Shown: positions 1 through 9,585 of the stretch, piece after piece
Position numbering within the stretch: position 1 is the stretch's first letter
How the letters are laid out: each line of letters begins with the position of its first letter
From: an uncultured Paracoccaceae bacterium
Lineage (GTDB): Bacteria > Pseudomonadota > Alphaproteobacteria > Rhodobacterales > Rhodobacteraceae
DNA: 64,000 bases
Direction: 5' to 3'
Assembly: GCA_947501555.1 (NCBI GenBank)
Contig: CANMWG010000001.1
Location: 2,604,001-2,668,000, forward strand
Position numbers and translations under genes: made by a program
Notes under the pieces: model-generated
The model's input: the letters and a program-made list of their open reading frames with translations, nothing else
Told to the model about the DNA's origin: nothing
The model's database searches: none

Positions 1-785
1 TTGCCACAAAGATCAAAGAACTTCACGCGGGCCACGCCGTTATGGAAAGACGGCAACACAACCTCGCGGCCTTTGACATGCAGAACCAGGGGGGCCGATT
101 GACCATTACTGAGATCGGCCCAAACAGCATCAATCGCAGCCCGGGCATCGGCATTGATGGGCGAAAAATAACTAGGTGTACCTGCCAACCGATCCTGTCT
201 GTAATCCGTAGGGCTTGCAAGCTCATGCACGACCATCCGGTCCTTGAGCAAGGCAATGAAAGGCACAAAAAGCTGTCGGTTTAGCCCGTTTTTATAAAGA
301 TCATCTGGCGGGCGGTTCGACGTGGTGACCACGACAACTCCGGCGGCGAAAAGCGCCTCAAACAAGCGACCCACGATCATGGCGTCAGTGATGTCGGTAA
401 TCTGCATCTCGTCAAAGGCCAAAAAGCGGACCTCATCCGCGAGTTTTGCGGCAACAGGGGCAATCGCATCATCCACACCCTTGGCACGGGCTGCGGACAT
501 CTCGGCATGGACCCATTGCATAAACGCGTGGAAATGGCGGCGCTGTTTGGGGACATCAACCTGCGCATATAGCAGGTCCATCAACATTGATTTTCCGCGC
601 CCGACACCACCCCACATATAAAGCCCAGGGATCGGCGGAGGCGCTTTGCGAAAAAAGCCCCTTGGAACAGGGGCGGCCAAAGCAGCTCTGACACGTTCCA
701 GCTCAGGCATCACAGCCAATTGGGCCGCGTCCTGCGTTAAAGTGCCTGCCTCAACGGCGGATTGATATGCCTCTTGCACTGTCAT
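1..785 (-). CDS. zapE: Cell division protein ZapE (AFG1-like ATPase), 3' end beyond the window
   Basis: This reading frame starts at ATG 785 and stays open to base 1, so the C-terminus is missing. The visible 261 residues carry a Walker A motif (GGVGRGKS, about residues 59-66), a Walker B-like LAFDEMQ (about 122-128) and the TTSNRPPDDLY segment typical of the AFG1/ZapE family, which sits before the sensor region. ZapE is a cytoplasmic ATPase that acts at the division site (bacteria) and is related to mitochondrial AFG1/LACE1. No upstream neighbour shares the strand; the next gene is divergent. Family assignment is secure; only the completeness cannot be judged. Confidence 0.93.
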   Translation of the reverse strand, partial: MTVQEAYQSAVEAGTLTQDAAQLAVMPELERVRAALAAPVPRGFFRKAPPPIPGLYMWGGVGRGKSMLMDLLYAQVDVPKQRRHFHAFMQWVHAEMSAARAKGVDDAIAPVAAKLADEVRFLAFDEMQITDITDAMIVGRLFEALFAAGVVVVTTSNRPPDDLYKNGLNRQLFVPFIALLKDRMVVHELASPTDYRQDRLAGTPSYFSPINADARAAIDAVWADLSNGQSAPLVLHVKGREVVLPSFHNGVARVKFFDLCG

Positions 786-1018
786 TCGGTCTGGATAGCC
801 TGCGTCAGCGACATTGAAAAGTACCGTGGTCTGATCACGTCATTTGCGGATGTTCAGAGATCGGTGGCGCTGAATTTGGAAATGCTTTGTCACCATATTC
901 TAATCAACTTGAGATAATTCGGCGATACATTCATAGGTTGTTTTTCAAAATTCCATTACGTTAAGACTGCGGTTACTTAAAGGCCCTAAACCTCTGCATG
1001 CCAGAGGAAGAATCCGCA
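786..1018. promoter_or_regulatory. Divergent intergenic region between zapE and the diguanylate cyclase gene
   Basis: This 233-bp AT-rich gap separates two divergent genes and must hold both promoters. I could not pick a convincing -35/-10 pair for either; no palindrome or riboswitch-like structure stands out. Confidence 0.4.
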
Positions 1019-2143
1019 ATGCTACCAGTTATCGAAAAAGTCTTACTTGTCGTTCAGCCGCTTGGGTTGGCGGTCATGTTGATTTACACATATGGCCTTT
1101 TTCGCCGATCGCTTGAAAACACGACGCTGGTGAACATGCTCATGGGCATAATGTTTGGCATCGCCGCATGCGTGGCTATGTTGTCACCAATCCCCATTCA
1201 AGAAGGGATTATCGTTGACATTCGAAACCTGTTTATCGGGGTTGCAGGCGCATTTTTTGGACTGATCGGGGGCGGTGTTACTCTGTTGATTGGGATTGCA
1301 ATGCGCGTTGTTATCGGCGGGGATGGAATGGCAATCGGGGTGGCTTCTATGGCCTTTACCGCGGGCATGGGGGCGGCGTGGGCATACTTCGTGCAGCCCC
1401 GCATGAAAAACCACCTAAAGGCGTTCTTTGGGCTTGGCATCATGATTGCGTGCAACATAACGCTTGGCATCTTCTTACCTTCCGCAGTCCGCATTGGCTT
1501 TTTTGTAGACTTGGGGCCAACTTTACTCATCGCCTACGTACTCGGATCCGTGCTGCTCGGCCAATTGATCACCCGCGAACGCTACCTAATTGACGAAGCA
1601 AAGCGTCTGGCAAGCGAAGCATCCACCGACCCGCTCACCAAACTGGTCAACCGGGCGACAGCCGCAGCTGCATTTTCGGATTTGCCAAGACCGAAAAAGC
1701 AGGATCACGGGCAAACGATGATTTGCATTGATGTGGACAGATTTAAAGATATCAATGATCGGTATGGGCATTTGCGCGGTGATAAGGTTCTCGTCGACGT
1801 TGCAACACGGCTATCAGCGTGCGTCCGGCCCAACGACATCCTTTCAAGGATCAGCGGTGATGAATTTCTGATCGTCCTGCATGACGTCAACACTGATCAA
1901 GCCCGTGCCGTGGCAAACAGATGCCTGACCGCAGTGAACGGGGCTCCGACTACGGTCGATGGTGTGAACATCAATGTTTCAATCAGCGTGGGTGCTGTCT
2001 GGACCGACAGCAAACCAAACTTCACAGCCTTTCGCGAAACCGCAGACGGTGCACTTTATAGGGCGAAAGCGCTTGGAAGAAACTGCGTTTCATTCGAGAC
2101 AACGCGCGCTTTTGGCGTTTCTGCACGACAGCACACAGCCTGA
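1019..2143 (+). CDS. Membrane diguanylate cyclase with 5TM-LYT sensor domain
   Basis: The product (374 aa) has five or six hydrophobic segments in its first ~185 residues that match the 5TM-5TMR_LYT sensor (PIPIQEGIIVDIRN is a family signature), followed by a GGDEF domain. The active-site loop reads SGDEF (about 279-283) instead of GGDEF, with an intact inhibitory-site RxxD (RPND, about 270-273) five residues upstream, so c-di-GMP synthesis with product feedback is expected. An in-frame ATG lies at 998, but the AGAGGAAG at 1003-1010 points to ATG 1019. The gene is monocistronic, with a divergent gene upstream and a convergent one downstream. Ser-for-Gly variants in the loop are found in some active cyclases, so activity is likely but not certain. 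Confidence 0.88.
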   Translation: MLPVIEKVLLVVQPLGLAVMLIYTYGLFRRSLENTTLVNMLMGIMFGIAACVAMLSPIPIQEGIIVDIRNLFIGVAGAFFGLIGGGVTLLIGIAMRVVIGGDGMAIGVASMAFTAGMGAAWAYFVQPRMKNHLKAFFGLGIMIACNITLGIFLPSAVRIGFFVDLGPTLLIAYVLGSVLLGQLITRERYLIDEAKRLASEASTDPLTKLVNRATAAAAFSDLPRPKKQDHGQTMICIDVDRFKDINDRYGHLRGDKVLVDVATRLSACVRPNDILSRISGDEFLIVLHDVNTDQARAVANRCLTAVNGAPTTVDGVNINVSISVGAVWTDSKPNFTAFRETADGALYRAKALGRNCVSFETTRAFGVSARQHTA

Positions 2144-2192
2144 TACGGCCACGTTCTAGCGTTGAGAAGACACACTTGCGTCGAGCCAGGCG

Positions 2193-3113
2193 TTAGTCGC
2201 GCATCGCCTTGCTCAGGGCATCAAGGAGCTCCTGGGAATGTGTGTACATCACCGCATGATCCGCATCCGCAACGACCTCTTGCCGCGCAGTGCGGTTCCA
2301 TTGGGCAAGTGTGCCAAGTGCCGAAATTGGGATCACATCGTCCTTTTCCGCCCATACGGCGACAACGGGAACGTCCTCGCGCCCCAATTTGCGATGATCT
2401 TTCTCCATATCTTCAGAAAGCATACCGCGACGACTTGAAAGAACCGCAGGAAGATAGCCGCGCCGGGCCAGCTCTGCACGCTGCGCTATAAGAACACGTT
2501 CGACATAGGGGCTAGGGGAATCAAGTGGGATAGCGCCTAAGATCCGGCCTCGCGCAAGTACGCCATGTGCCCAATCACCCAAAACAGGCACAGTCCGACA
2601 AAAGCGGGAAAAGCCGCTTTCTATTGTGATGACACCCGCCGAGGCGAACAAGATCACGCGATTGGTCCGATGCGGATTCGCCGACGCAAAAGCCGTCACA
2701 ATGGCGCCGCCCATAGAATAGCCGACAAGCGTAATTTCGTCGGTCAATCCCACATGCGTCAGAAGGTCATCCAGTTGCCGCAAGAAAAACGAACGGTTTT
2801 GCCGACCCATCGGGGCATCTGACAGACCGCGGCCATAAAGGTCATAGGTCAAGACACGGTACCCGCGCTTGCCAAGCCCCTCTGCCACGCCCTCCATCGC
2901 AATCGAGGGCGAGGTCAGCCCGTGCACCAAAACCGCTATCGGGCCGCGTACCGGACCCACCCACTTGTAATGGGTCACGCCTTGGGAAAGTCGGACAAAT
3001 TCACCTTCTGCTCCGGCACGATGCTTCTCACCAATCGCCGGACGCAGCCGTTCCATAATCGCTGGTGCAAACACCACCACCAAAAGAAAGAGTAGCCCAA
3101 TCCAAAAGGCCAT
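2193..3113 (-). CDS. Alpha/beta hydrolase with N-terminal membrane anchor
   Basis: This 306-aa protein starts with one hydrophobic helix (residues 2-18), then an alpha/beta-hydrolase fold: oxyanion HG (64-65), nucleophile elbow GYSMGG (Ser133), a late Asp near 254 and catalytic His about 286 (DADHA). The substrate cannot be told from sequence; esterase or lipase-like hydrolysis at the membrane is the best guess. AAGGTGG lies 7 nt before ATG 3113. It is the last gene of a minus-strand run that begins at greA and follows the ornithine-cyclodeaminase-like gene by 35 nt. Confidence 0.85.
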   Translation of the reverse strand: MAFWIGLLFLLVVVFAPAIMERLRPAIGEKHRAGAEGEFVRLSQGVTHYKWVGPVRGPIAVLVHGLTSPSIAMEGVAEGLGKRGYRVLTYDLYGRGLSDAPMGRQNRSFFLRQLDDLLTHVGLTDEITLVGYSMGGAIVTAFASANPHRTNRVILFASAGVITIESGFSRFCRTVPVLGDWAHGVLARGRILGAIPLDSPSPYVERVLIAQRAELARRGYLPAVLSSRRGMLSEDMEKDHRKLGREDVPVVAVWAEKDDVIPISALGTLAQWNRTARQEVVADADHAVMYTHSQELLDALSKAMRD

Positions 3114-3148
3114 AATAGAACCACCTTTTCCGTCGCCCTCTCCAGCGA

Positions 3149-4063
3149 CTAATCTCTATCCTGCCAGATCGATAGAATGTATCGACTGGTCATTAGGTCA
3201 AGATGGGCCCCACCCCCATTCTTGAACACTGTGATCTCTGTATCACTTTGACGCACAAATCGGTCAAGCGCGTAATAATCCGCAACCACATCACTCTCGG
3301 AGATCGCGCCAGAGGCGATAGGAATTTTCAATTCTCCAATATGGCCAATCGTCGTCTCTCGACTATCTACAAAGATGCGGGCACGCTGCAAAACAGCGTC
3401 GTCGGCCTCTCTCATATCAGGGCGGTAAGCCCCAATCAAATCAATGTGTTGACCCGGGCGCAGCCACTCTCCTTTGATCACAGGTGTGGTCGACATCGTC
3501 GCACAGGTCACAATATCCGCGGCATTGACCGCCGCTTGCAAATCAATAGCGATCGCCACCTCAGGATGGGCCGCCTGAAAAGCCGCGGCACCAGTTTCCG
3601 ACCGGTTCCAAACCGTAAACGCAGCATCAGGAAAGGCCGCCGCATATGCGCTTAGCAACGAATGCCCGACCGTCCCTGCACCAACAATTAGGATGTTGCG
3701 GCTATCCGGCCGGGCCAAACGGCGGGCCGCAAGCAGGCTGTCACCAGCGGTCTTCCACTTTGTCACCAGCATGAAATCCAAGATGGCCTCTAGCGTCCCA
3801 TCCTTGCCAGAGAACAGATTAACAGCGCCCCCAATCGCCGCCCGACCCTGAGCGCGGTTGCCCGGAAAAATGGTGGCGCATTTCACAGCCAAGCCCATGC
3901 CAGCAATCCAGGCAGAGCGGTTCAGCAGCGTATTCTCCCCCTCATAAAGAAACACATCCGCCACCTCGGCGGGCGGATGCGCATGGCCTGCCGCCAATGC
4001 GTCAGTCAGGGCCAACCAATCGAGGCCCTGTTCGCCTTCCTCAAAAGGGATCATAACAGTCAT
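3149..4063 (-). CDS. Ornithine cyclodeaminase / mu-crystallin family NAD(P)-binding protein
   Basis: The 304-aa product has the Rossmann signature ILIVGAGTVGHS in mid-protein and the family segments LIGAYRPDMREAD and SGAI. Members deaminate or reduce amino or imino acids with NAD(P)H (ornithine cyclodeaminase, ketimine reductase, alanine dehydrogenase); the exact reaction is not predictable here. ATG 4063 overlaps the TGA of the upstream HAD gene in an ATGA, which decides the start over an in-frame start at 4114. Translation is therefore probably coupled to the HAD phosphatase. Confidence 0.85.
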   Translation of the reverse strand: MTVMIPFEEGEQGLDWLALTDALAAGHAHPPAEVADVFLYEGENTLLNRSAWIAGMGLAVKCATIFPGNRAQGRAAIGGAVNLFSGKDGTLEAILDFMLVTKWKTAGDSLLAARRLARPDSRNILIVGAGTVGHSLLSAYAAAFPDAAFTVWNRSETGAAAFQAAHPEVAIAIDLQAAVNAADIVTCATMSTTPVIKGEWLRPGQHIDLIGAYRPDMREADDAVLQRARIFVDSRETTIGHIGELKIPIASGAISESDVVADYYALDRFVRQSDTEITVFKNGGGAHLDLMTSRYILSIWQDRD

Positions 4064-4683
4064 TTGGCGGTCTCGGGGGTCAAAACGCCAGCGGCTACCA
4101 ACCTGTCCGCCCAACCTTGTGCACCTTCAAACAAATGGGTCTGCCAGCCCCGGTCTGCGGCGGTACGGATATTATCGATCCGGTCGTCGGTGAACAGCAG
4201 CCCTGCAGGATCAACCCCGCAATCGGCCTCAACCATCTCATAAATCTGCGCATCTGGCTTAACTACCTGCATATGGCCCGAGATATACCGGCGGTCGAAT
4301 TCGCCCAGAAACGGGTAGACCGGCTCGGCCACCTCAAAAGTCTGTATGCCAAAATTCGTCAAAGCAAAGACCGGCATGCCGCCAGCACGCAGCGCACGAA
4401 GCAACCTAACAGAGTGGTCAATTGCAGGCGCGGCCATCTCAATCCAACGATCATGCCACATCAGCACTTCGTCGCGCCATTTTGGGTTGGCGTCTGCGGC
4501 AGCATAAATCGTGTCGCGAAAATTGTGGCCACGGTCCACCAGATCATTGATGCCATGCAGATCAATCGCGGCGAACATGGCTTTGCGCCGTTCTTCCCCG
4601 ATAACGCTGTCATAAAAGCGTTCTGGTTGCCATTCGATCAAGACATTCCCGATGTCAAAGACCACTGCTTGCACGTCAGCCAT
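4060..4683 (-). CDS. HAD-superfamily phosphatase (YihX-like)
   Basis: The product of 207 aa begins MADVQAVVFDIGNVLIEW, where the first HAD motif is DIGNV: the nucleophile Asp is present but the usual second Asp is Asn, as in the YihX/epoxide-hydrolase-like subgroup. Motif II is the Thr of ALTNFG, motif III the Lys of VVKPD, and motif IV LLFTDDRIDN. A helical cap lies between motifs I and II. It is likely a cytoplasmic sugar-phosphate or small-molecule phosphatase. AAGGGAA lies just ahead of ATG 4683; longer in-frame starts reach back into the EamA gene and lack such a site. The 3' end overlaps the next gene by ATGA. Confidence 0.87.
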   Translation of the reverse strand: MADVQAVVFDIGNVLIEWQPERFYDSVIGEERRKAMFAAIDLHGINDLVDRGHNFRDTIYAAADANPKWRDEVLMWHDRWIEMAAPAIDHSVRLLRALRAGGMPVFALTNFGIQTFEVAEPVYPFLGEFDRRYISGHMQVVKPDAQIYEMVEADCGVDPAGLLFTDDRIDNIRTAADRGWQTHLFEGAQGWADRLVAAGVLTPETAK

Positions 4684-4711
4684 AAGCGTTCCCTTGTTGT
4701 CTGCACCCAAC

Positions 4712-5662
4712 CTAACGCCGCAATGGGCGCTGTAAAGCACCAGGCTTAGTCCGGGCCTCACGCCAAACGGCGAACAGCCCCGCACCCAAGATCAAAGCCA
4801 TGCCAACATAGTCCCAAAGCGCCGGAAACTCCTGAAAGAACAGCATCCCCCAGATCACCGAAGTCGGCAGAGCAAGGTATTCGAACGATGCGACAAAAGA
4901 CGCCTCAGTCACCCGGTAGGCTTGGCTAATCAGATAGCCACCAAAGGCTATGCCAATCCCAATGATCAGAAAAACCGGATAATCCGCAGGCAACGGCCAA
5001 CTCCAAGCACGCAACAGAAACGCAAGCGACGGATCAGATTGATTGCCAAAGCGACCATCCCCAACAGCAAGCCCCATAACCAGACAGACAAGGATGAACA
5101 TAATCTGAATGTAGAACGCCATGGTCGCGGCACTTTCGGTCCCACCGATCCGACGTGTAATGATATGGATGCCCGCATAGCAAAAGGCCGCAGCCAAGGG
5201 CAAAAGCGAGGCGACCTGAAAGGCCGCCGTCCCCGGCCGCATCATGATCAACACACCCACAAAGCCCACAAAAATCGCAGCCCAGCGCCTTGGGCCGACA
5301 GTCTCACCCAGGAAGACGACCGAAAACACCGTGATGACCAAGGGGCTGACGAAAAAGATCGCCACGGCGTCGGCCAATGGCATTGCAGCCAAACCCAAAA
5401 AGAACGTCATATTCGCGAAGACGACACAAAGCCCGCGCAGCATATGCATCTTCAGCCGTTTCGTCCGCGCAATCGCCCAACCGTTGGTCAATGGGGCGAT
5501 CACGGCCACGATGATGATAAGCCCAAGAAGCGACCGGATCAGCACCACCTGATGCAAGGCATAGCCGCCACTGAGAAACTTGATCGCCACATCATTGACC
5601 GAGAAGAACAGCACCGAAACGGCCGCACAGAGTGCACCTAATTTCGCAGGCGACAGGGTCAC
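4712..5662 (-). CDS. EamA/DMT-family transporter
   Basis: This 316-aa integral membrane protein has about ten hydrophobic helices arranged as two EamA repeats, each ending in an FLGE or FFQE signature (first near residue 120, second near 275). DMT transporters of this type export or import small metabolites such as amino acids; substrate unknown. The start is GTG 5662, overlapping the TGA of the upstream yaiI gene (GTGA), so the two are probably translationally coupled. Confidence 0.9.
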   Translation of the reverse strand: MTLSPAKLGALCAAVSVLFFSVNDVAIKFLSGGYALHQVVLIRSLLGLIIIVAVIAPLTNGWAIARTKRLKMHMLRGLCVVFANMTFFLGLAAMPLADAVAIFFVSPLVITVFSVVFLGETVGPRRWAAIFVGFVGVLIMMRPGTAAFQVASLLPLAAAFCYAGIHIITRRIGGTESAATMAFYIQIMFILVCLVMGLAVGDGRFGNQSDPSLAFLLRAWSWPLPADYPVFLIIGIGIAFGGYLISQAYRVTEASFVASFEYLALPTSVIWGMLFFQEFPALWDYVGMALILGAGLFAVWREARTKPGALQRPLRR

Positions 5663-6108
5663 AGTGCCCGCGCTGCGGCGCGCACCGCCCGTTCAAGCCC
5701 ATCCAAAAACCGTGCGCGATCAGCTTTGCTAAAGGGTTTGCCACCACCCTGCCGAAACGGGTCAGCCGCGCGCATGTCTGTCATCAAATCACGCGTCGCC
5801 AGGACGTTGCCGATATTTGCTGTCGTCAGCGCCTCACCATTGTGTTTCAGCACCAGCGCCCCGTTTTCAATGCAGCGCGCGGCCAGCGGAATATCCCCCG
5901 TGATCACGACATCACCCGCTTTGGCGCGATCCGCGATCCACATATCCGCCACATCGGGCCCGTCAGGCACAACGACGGTTTCGACAAATGGATTGGGCGA
6001 CGGACGAATGCCCCCATTTGAGACCACAAACATTTTCAGCTTATGCCGGGTGGCAACACGTTCAACCTCAGCCTTGACCGGGCAAGCATCGGCATCCACG
6101 TAGATCAT
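5659..6108 (-). CDS. YaiI/YqxD family protein (DUF188, PIN-like)
   Basis: The 149-aa protein opens with [12 protein letters not shown], the invariant start of the DUF188 family, and has the acidic [12 protein letters not shown] block near residues 64-75 and the C-terminal RFLDGLER. The family has a PIN-like nuclease fold but no settled function. ATG 6108 overlaps the TGA of the upstream fghA gene, and its own TGA overlaps the EamA start, so it sits inside a tightly coupled operon. Length is normal for the family. Confidence 0.92.
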   Translation of the reverse strand: MIYVDADACPVKAEVERVATRHKLKMFVVSNGGIRPSPNPFVETVVVPDGPDVADMWIADRAKAGDVVITGDIPLAARCIENGALVLKHNGEALTTANIGNVLATRDLMTDMRAADPFRQGGGKPFSKADRARFLDGLERAVRAAARAL

Positions 6109-6932
6109 GTGTAAAGCGCCTCGGCATGAAACGCGACGTGGTCTTCCATAAAGCTTGAGATGAAGAAATACGAATGATCATAGCCCTTCTGCAAGCGGAT
6201 CTGCCCCTCTTGCCCTTTTGCGGCCATGGCCTGCGCCAGATGCGCGGTGCCCAATAAATCCCCAAATTGATCATCCGTGCCGGTATCAATCAAAACCGGC
6301 CCCTCAAAACCGGACCCTTGCATCAGCAAGGTCGCATCATGTGGGCCCCAGTTTGCCTCATCCCCCCAGTAGGCCGCGAACTGTTTGCGGCCCCAATCAC
6401 TGGCGGTCGGGTGGCAAATCGGGGCAAAAGCCGACACCGACCGAAACCGGCCCGGCAAAGCCATCGCAAGGGTCAGCGCCCCATGCCCACCCATCGAATG
6501 TCCTGTGATCGCCTGACGGTCCATATCGAGCGGGAATTCTTGGCCCAATAATCCAGGCAACTCCTCGGCCACATAGGTCCACATCTTGAAATGGGTGTCC
6601 CATGGGGCCTCGCTGGCGTCGATGTAGAAACCCGCACCCTGACCCAGATCATAGGCCGCATCATCCGGCACGCCGTCACCACGGGGCGAGGTATCTGGAA
6701 ACACCAATGCGATGCCTTGCTCAGCCGCCCAGGCCTGTGCACCCGCCTTGGTCATCGCGTTTTCATGGGTGCAGGTCAGCCCTGACAAAAACCACAAGAC
6801 AGGCACCGAGCCGTCCGCCGCCTCAGCTGGCAGGAAGAGGCCAAAGGTCATGTCGCATGCGCAGGCCGTCGAGGCATGGGAATACACCCCTTGCGTGCCA
6901 CCAAAACACCGGTTCTCAGATACTGTTTTCAT
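6105..6932 (-). CDS. fghA: S-formylglutathione hydrolase
   Basis: This 275-aa esterase hydrolyses S-formylglutathione to formate and glutathione, the second step of glutathione-dependent formaldehyde detoxification. The nucleophile elbow is [10 protein letters not shown] (Ser146), the oxyanion region [12 protein letters not shown] (48-59) contains the family cysteine, and the catalytic His lies in GYDHSYFF near the C-terminus. Length matches the family. CAGGAG precedes ATG 6932. No glutathione-dependent formaldehyde dehydrogenase gene is next to it in this window. Confidence 0.95.
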   Translation of the reverse strand: MKTVSENRCFGGTQGVYSHASTACACDMTFGLFLPAEAADGSVPVLWFLSGLTCTHENAMTKAGAQAWAAEQGIALVFPDTSPRGDGVPDDAAYDLGQGAGFYIDASEAPWDTHFKMWTYVAEELPGLLGQEFPLDMDRQAITGHSMGGHGALTLAMALPGRFRSVSAFAPICHPTASDWGRKQFAAYWGDEANWGPHDATLLMQGSGFEGPVLIDTGTDDQFGDLLGTAHLAQAMAAKGQEGQIRLQKGYDHSYFFISSFMEDHVAFHAEALYT

Positions 6933-6971
6933 CGCATGCTCCTGTCTCTGCCACCAAGGGCTAACGCAGGA

Positions 6972-7901
6972 TCAGAACCTTGTCACCCACGCAATCACCA
7001 GCGACACAGTGACGACACTTGCAACCGTCGAAAGCAAAATAGACGCCGAAACACGTGCCGGGGCGACGCTGTAATGCTGCGCCAAAATATAAACGTTGCC
7101 CGCCACCGGCAAAGCGGCCGCAGCGATCATGACGCCGGCGGCATAGCGATCAACCGGAAAGACCATCAACGCAGCGATCGCCACGGCGACCGGATGCAAA
7201 ACCAGTTTGCAGAAACTCAGCCAGCCCGCAACCGCCACACGTTCCGCCGATTTTGAGGCAAGCGACGCGCCGATGGCAAACAAAGCCCCCGGGGTGGCCG
7301 CAGCACCGAGCAGGATCAGAAACTCATTGATCGGACCAGGCACCGGGGTCGCAGTGGCAGAGACTAGAACGCCCAAGGAAATCGATACAATCATCGGATT
7401 TTTGATCAAACCCATGGCCACCGTGCCCAAGACACGGGGCGACATGCGCCCGTCCCGGGACCCGGTGATCAGGATCACAATCAGGCTGCCAAAGACAATC
7501 AAATCAACGGCCAAGACCATCATGACGGGTCCAATGGCGGCTTCGCCCAAAAGCAAAACCAGCATCGGTATCCCCAGAAAACCAACATTGCCAACAACGG
7601 CACATTGGGCCTCAACAGCGGCTTCAGCGATTGGCAGGCCGCGTCGGATGGCCACCCATGTGGCGATCACATAGACCACCGTGGTCGCAGCGAGGTATGC
7701 AAGCACAAAGGACCAATCCAGCACCGCGCTCAGTTCAAGGTTTGCCGAAAAGCGAAATACCAACGCGGACAGTGCAAAGTAGAAGACGAATTTGGTCAGA
7801 TAGGCCGTAGCCTCTTGTGGGAAGAACCCGCTGCGGGCCGCACCATACCCCAACGCGATCAACATAAAAAACGGCAGGGTTTGCAAAAAGATGTCGAACA
7901 T
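6972..7901 (-). CDS. AEC-family (auxin efflux carrier) transporter
   Basis: The 309-aa protein has about ten hydrophobic helices in the 5+5 layout of the AEC (PIN/MdcF-like) family, with the mid-loop after helix 5 and the ending VSLVIAWVTRF. Bacterial members move organic anions such as malonate or malate; the substrate here is unknown. Its ATG 7901 lies 6 nt after the stop of the preceding gene and lacks a good ribosome site, so coupled translation is likely. Confidence 0.87.
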   Translation of the reverse strand: MFDIFLQTLPFFMLIALGYGAARSGFFPQEATAYLTKFVFYFALSALVFRFSANLELSAVLDWSFVLAYLAATTVVYVIATWVAIRRGLPIAEAAVEAQCAVVGNVGFLGIPMLVLLLGEAAIGPVMMVLAVDLIVFGSLIVILITGSRDGRMSPRVLGTVAMGLIKNPMIVSISLGVLVSATATPVPGPINEFLILLGAAATPGALFAIGASLASKSAERVAVAGWLSFCKLVLHPVAVAIAALMVFPVDRYAAGVMIAAAALPVAGNVYILAQHYSVAPARVSASILLSTVASVVTVSLVIAWVTRF

Positions 7902-7907
7902 CGGGGG

Positions 7908-8894
7908 TTAGTCAAACGTCCCGGTCGCACGGCCCAGCAGCATAAAGGACCGGGCCGTACGGGTCTCGGCCAAGGACAGCAGATCGGCATCGGTCGCAAG
8001 CTCTTCGAAGGTCACCAGCATCTGATCAAAACAGCGCAGGAAATGGTGCACCGCATCGCGGAAAATCGTATCTTCGCGCATCCGGCCAGTGACCAGGGCC
8101 AACGACGTCCGATCCCGCACGCCACCTAGCACATCAATCGAGTGACCGCGCTCGCCCCCGGCAAAGCGGCGCCAGACATCGGCGCTTACAGGTTCTGGGT
8201 GCAGATCATCCATATAGATGCCGTCTTGGGACAACAGCGTCAGAACATCCTGACTGGCCTGCACCAGCTTGCGGGCGGTACGGTCGCGCAAAGCACGGCG
8301 GAGTGCAGCAAAACCTTCAGTATCATGTTCATCATTTGGGAAATTCAACGCACGGATCAGATCAAAGCGGTCCAACGGCGGCGCAATATCTTCCGGTGGG
8401 GTGCCCAGTTCAAGGGCGGGCTGATCGCTGGGGACCTGTGGGGCAGCGCGCGGCACGATCAGGCGGGACACCTCGCGGCGCGACGCAAAGCTGGACACCG
8501 CCGTCTCAGTGTTCTTGGCAGATTGCGCAATCGCTTGCAGCTGTTCCTCCACGGCGGGTTCAGAACCGGTAAGTTGAGATTGCTGTGTCAGATAAGTCTG
8601 GCGCATCCCGTCAATCGCAGCCTGCACACGAAACGATTCTTCGCGGACGATGCGGTTTGTCCGGGCAACGGCAGCTGCAACCCAGATCAGGGCGACAGGC
8701 ATGAAAAAAGCGATCAACATCAAAGCCAGACGCAGGCCATCAAAAGGGGCACCCTCAACCCGTGAAGGCAGAGATCTCAGAAAAAGCAGGCCGACGAACA
8801 GTATCCATCCAACCGCGAGGGCAAGCGCGATCTTATCGGCCCGATTTAGGCCCTCGGGCGCCGGGGCCCAGTCAGAGAATTGCTTCTGCGCCAT
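7908..8894 (-). CDS. Conserved hypothetical protein with two membrane helices
   Basis: I recognise no named domain in this 328-aa protein. Two hydrophobic helices lie at about residues 25-40 and 57-77, followed by a basic, helical segment (80-145, partly coiled-coil-like, QLQAIAQSAKNTETAV), a Pro-rich linker (146-175) and a soluble C-terminal domain rich in Arg, Asp and Leu. The topology suggests a short periplasmic loop and a large cytoplasmic domain. It starts 14 nt after the greA stop and ends 6 nt before the AEC transporter, so it is probably cotranscribed with both. Confidence 0.8.
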   Translation of the reverse strand: MAQKQFSDWAPAPEGLNRADKIALALAVGWILFVGLLFLRSLPSRVEGAPFDGLRLALMLIAFFMPVALIWVAAAVARTNRIVREESFRVQAAIDGMRQTYLTQQSQLTGSEPAVEEQLQAIAQSAKNTETAVSSFASRREVSRLIVPRAAPQVPSDQPALELGTPPEDIAPPLDRFDLIRALNFPNDEHDTEGFAALRRALRDRTARKLVQASQDVLTLLSQDGIYMDDLHPEPVSADVWRRFAGGERGHSIDVLGGVRDRTSLALVTGRMREDTIFRDAVHHFLRCFDQMLVTFEELATDADLLSLAETRTARSFMLLGRATGTFD

Positions 8895-8908
8895 AAAACG
8901 CGCACTTT

Positions 8909-9379
8909 CTACTTATATGTGATCGACAGGATTTCGTAACTGCGGACGCCGCCAGGGGTACGCACTTCAACACTATCGCCCTCGTCTTTACCGATCAAAG
9001 CACGCGACAAGGGGGATTTCATATTCAACTTACCGTTCTCAATATCGGCCTCATATTCACCGACAATTTGATAGGTCTTTTCTTCATCGGTGTCTTCGTC
9101 AACCAATTCCACGGTCGCGCCAAACTTGATTGTGCCCGATAGTTTGGCAGGATCAATCACGTCGGCCAATGAAATAACACCTTCCAGCTCTTTCACACGG
9201 CCTTCGATAAAGGACTGCTTTTCCTTGGCAGAATGATATTCCGCGTTCTCGGACAGATCGCCATGCTCGCGGGCCTCTGCGATTGCACGAATGATCGCCG
9301 GACGCTCAACCGATTTGAGGTGCTTGAGCTCGGCATCCAGCTTGTCAAAGCCTGCGCGGGTGAGTGGTATTTTATCCAT
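8909..9379 (-). CDS. greA: Transcription elongation factor GreA
   Basis: GreA binds the RNA polymerase secondary channel and stimulates cleavage of backtracked RNA. The 156-aa length is standard. The N-terminal coiled coil (about 1-75) carries the acidic hairpin tip in [15 protein letters not shown] (Asp and Glu about 41 and 44), and the C-terminal FKBP-like domain ends with [17 protein letters not shown]. It heads the minus-strand gene run down to 2193, so a promoter in 9380-9585 may serve several genes. Confidence 0.97.
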   Translation of the reverse strand: MDKIPLTRAGFDKLDAELKHLKSVERPAIIRAIAEAREHGDLSENAEYHSAKEKQSFIEGRVKELEGVISLADVIDPAKLSGTIKFGATVELVDEDTDEEKTYQIVGEYEADIENGKLNMKSPLSRALIGKDEGDSVEVRTPGGVRSYEILSITYK

Positions 9380-9585
9380 ATGATGTCCCCTCCCGGAGGC
9401 AAAAAAAATGTCAATCGAACGGCCATACTCTATTGGGCAGGCACAAAGTCAAGCCTCGGGCGCGATTTGGTGTCGCGCCTTTGCGTTTTGACGTCGTGTC
9501 TTGATTGCCCCTTGATCTTCCATCAGGTAACCCTTGATGAGACTGAATAAAAGGGGTTTCGACCCGGAGTTTGAAGGATTTGCTG

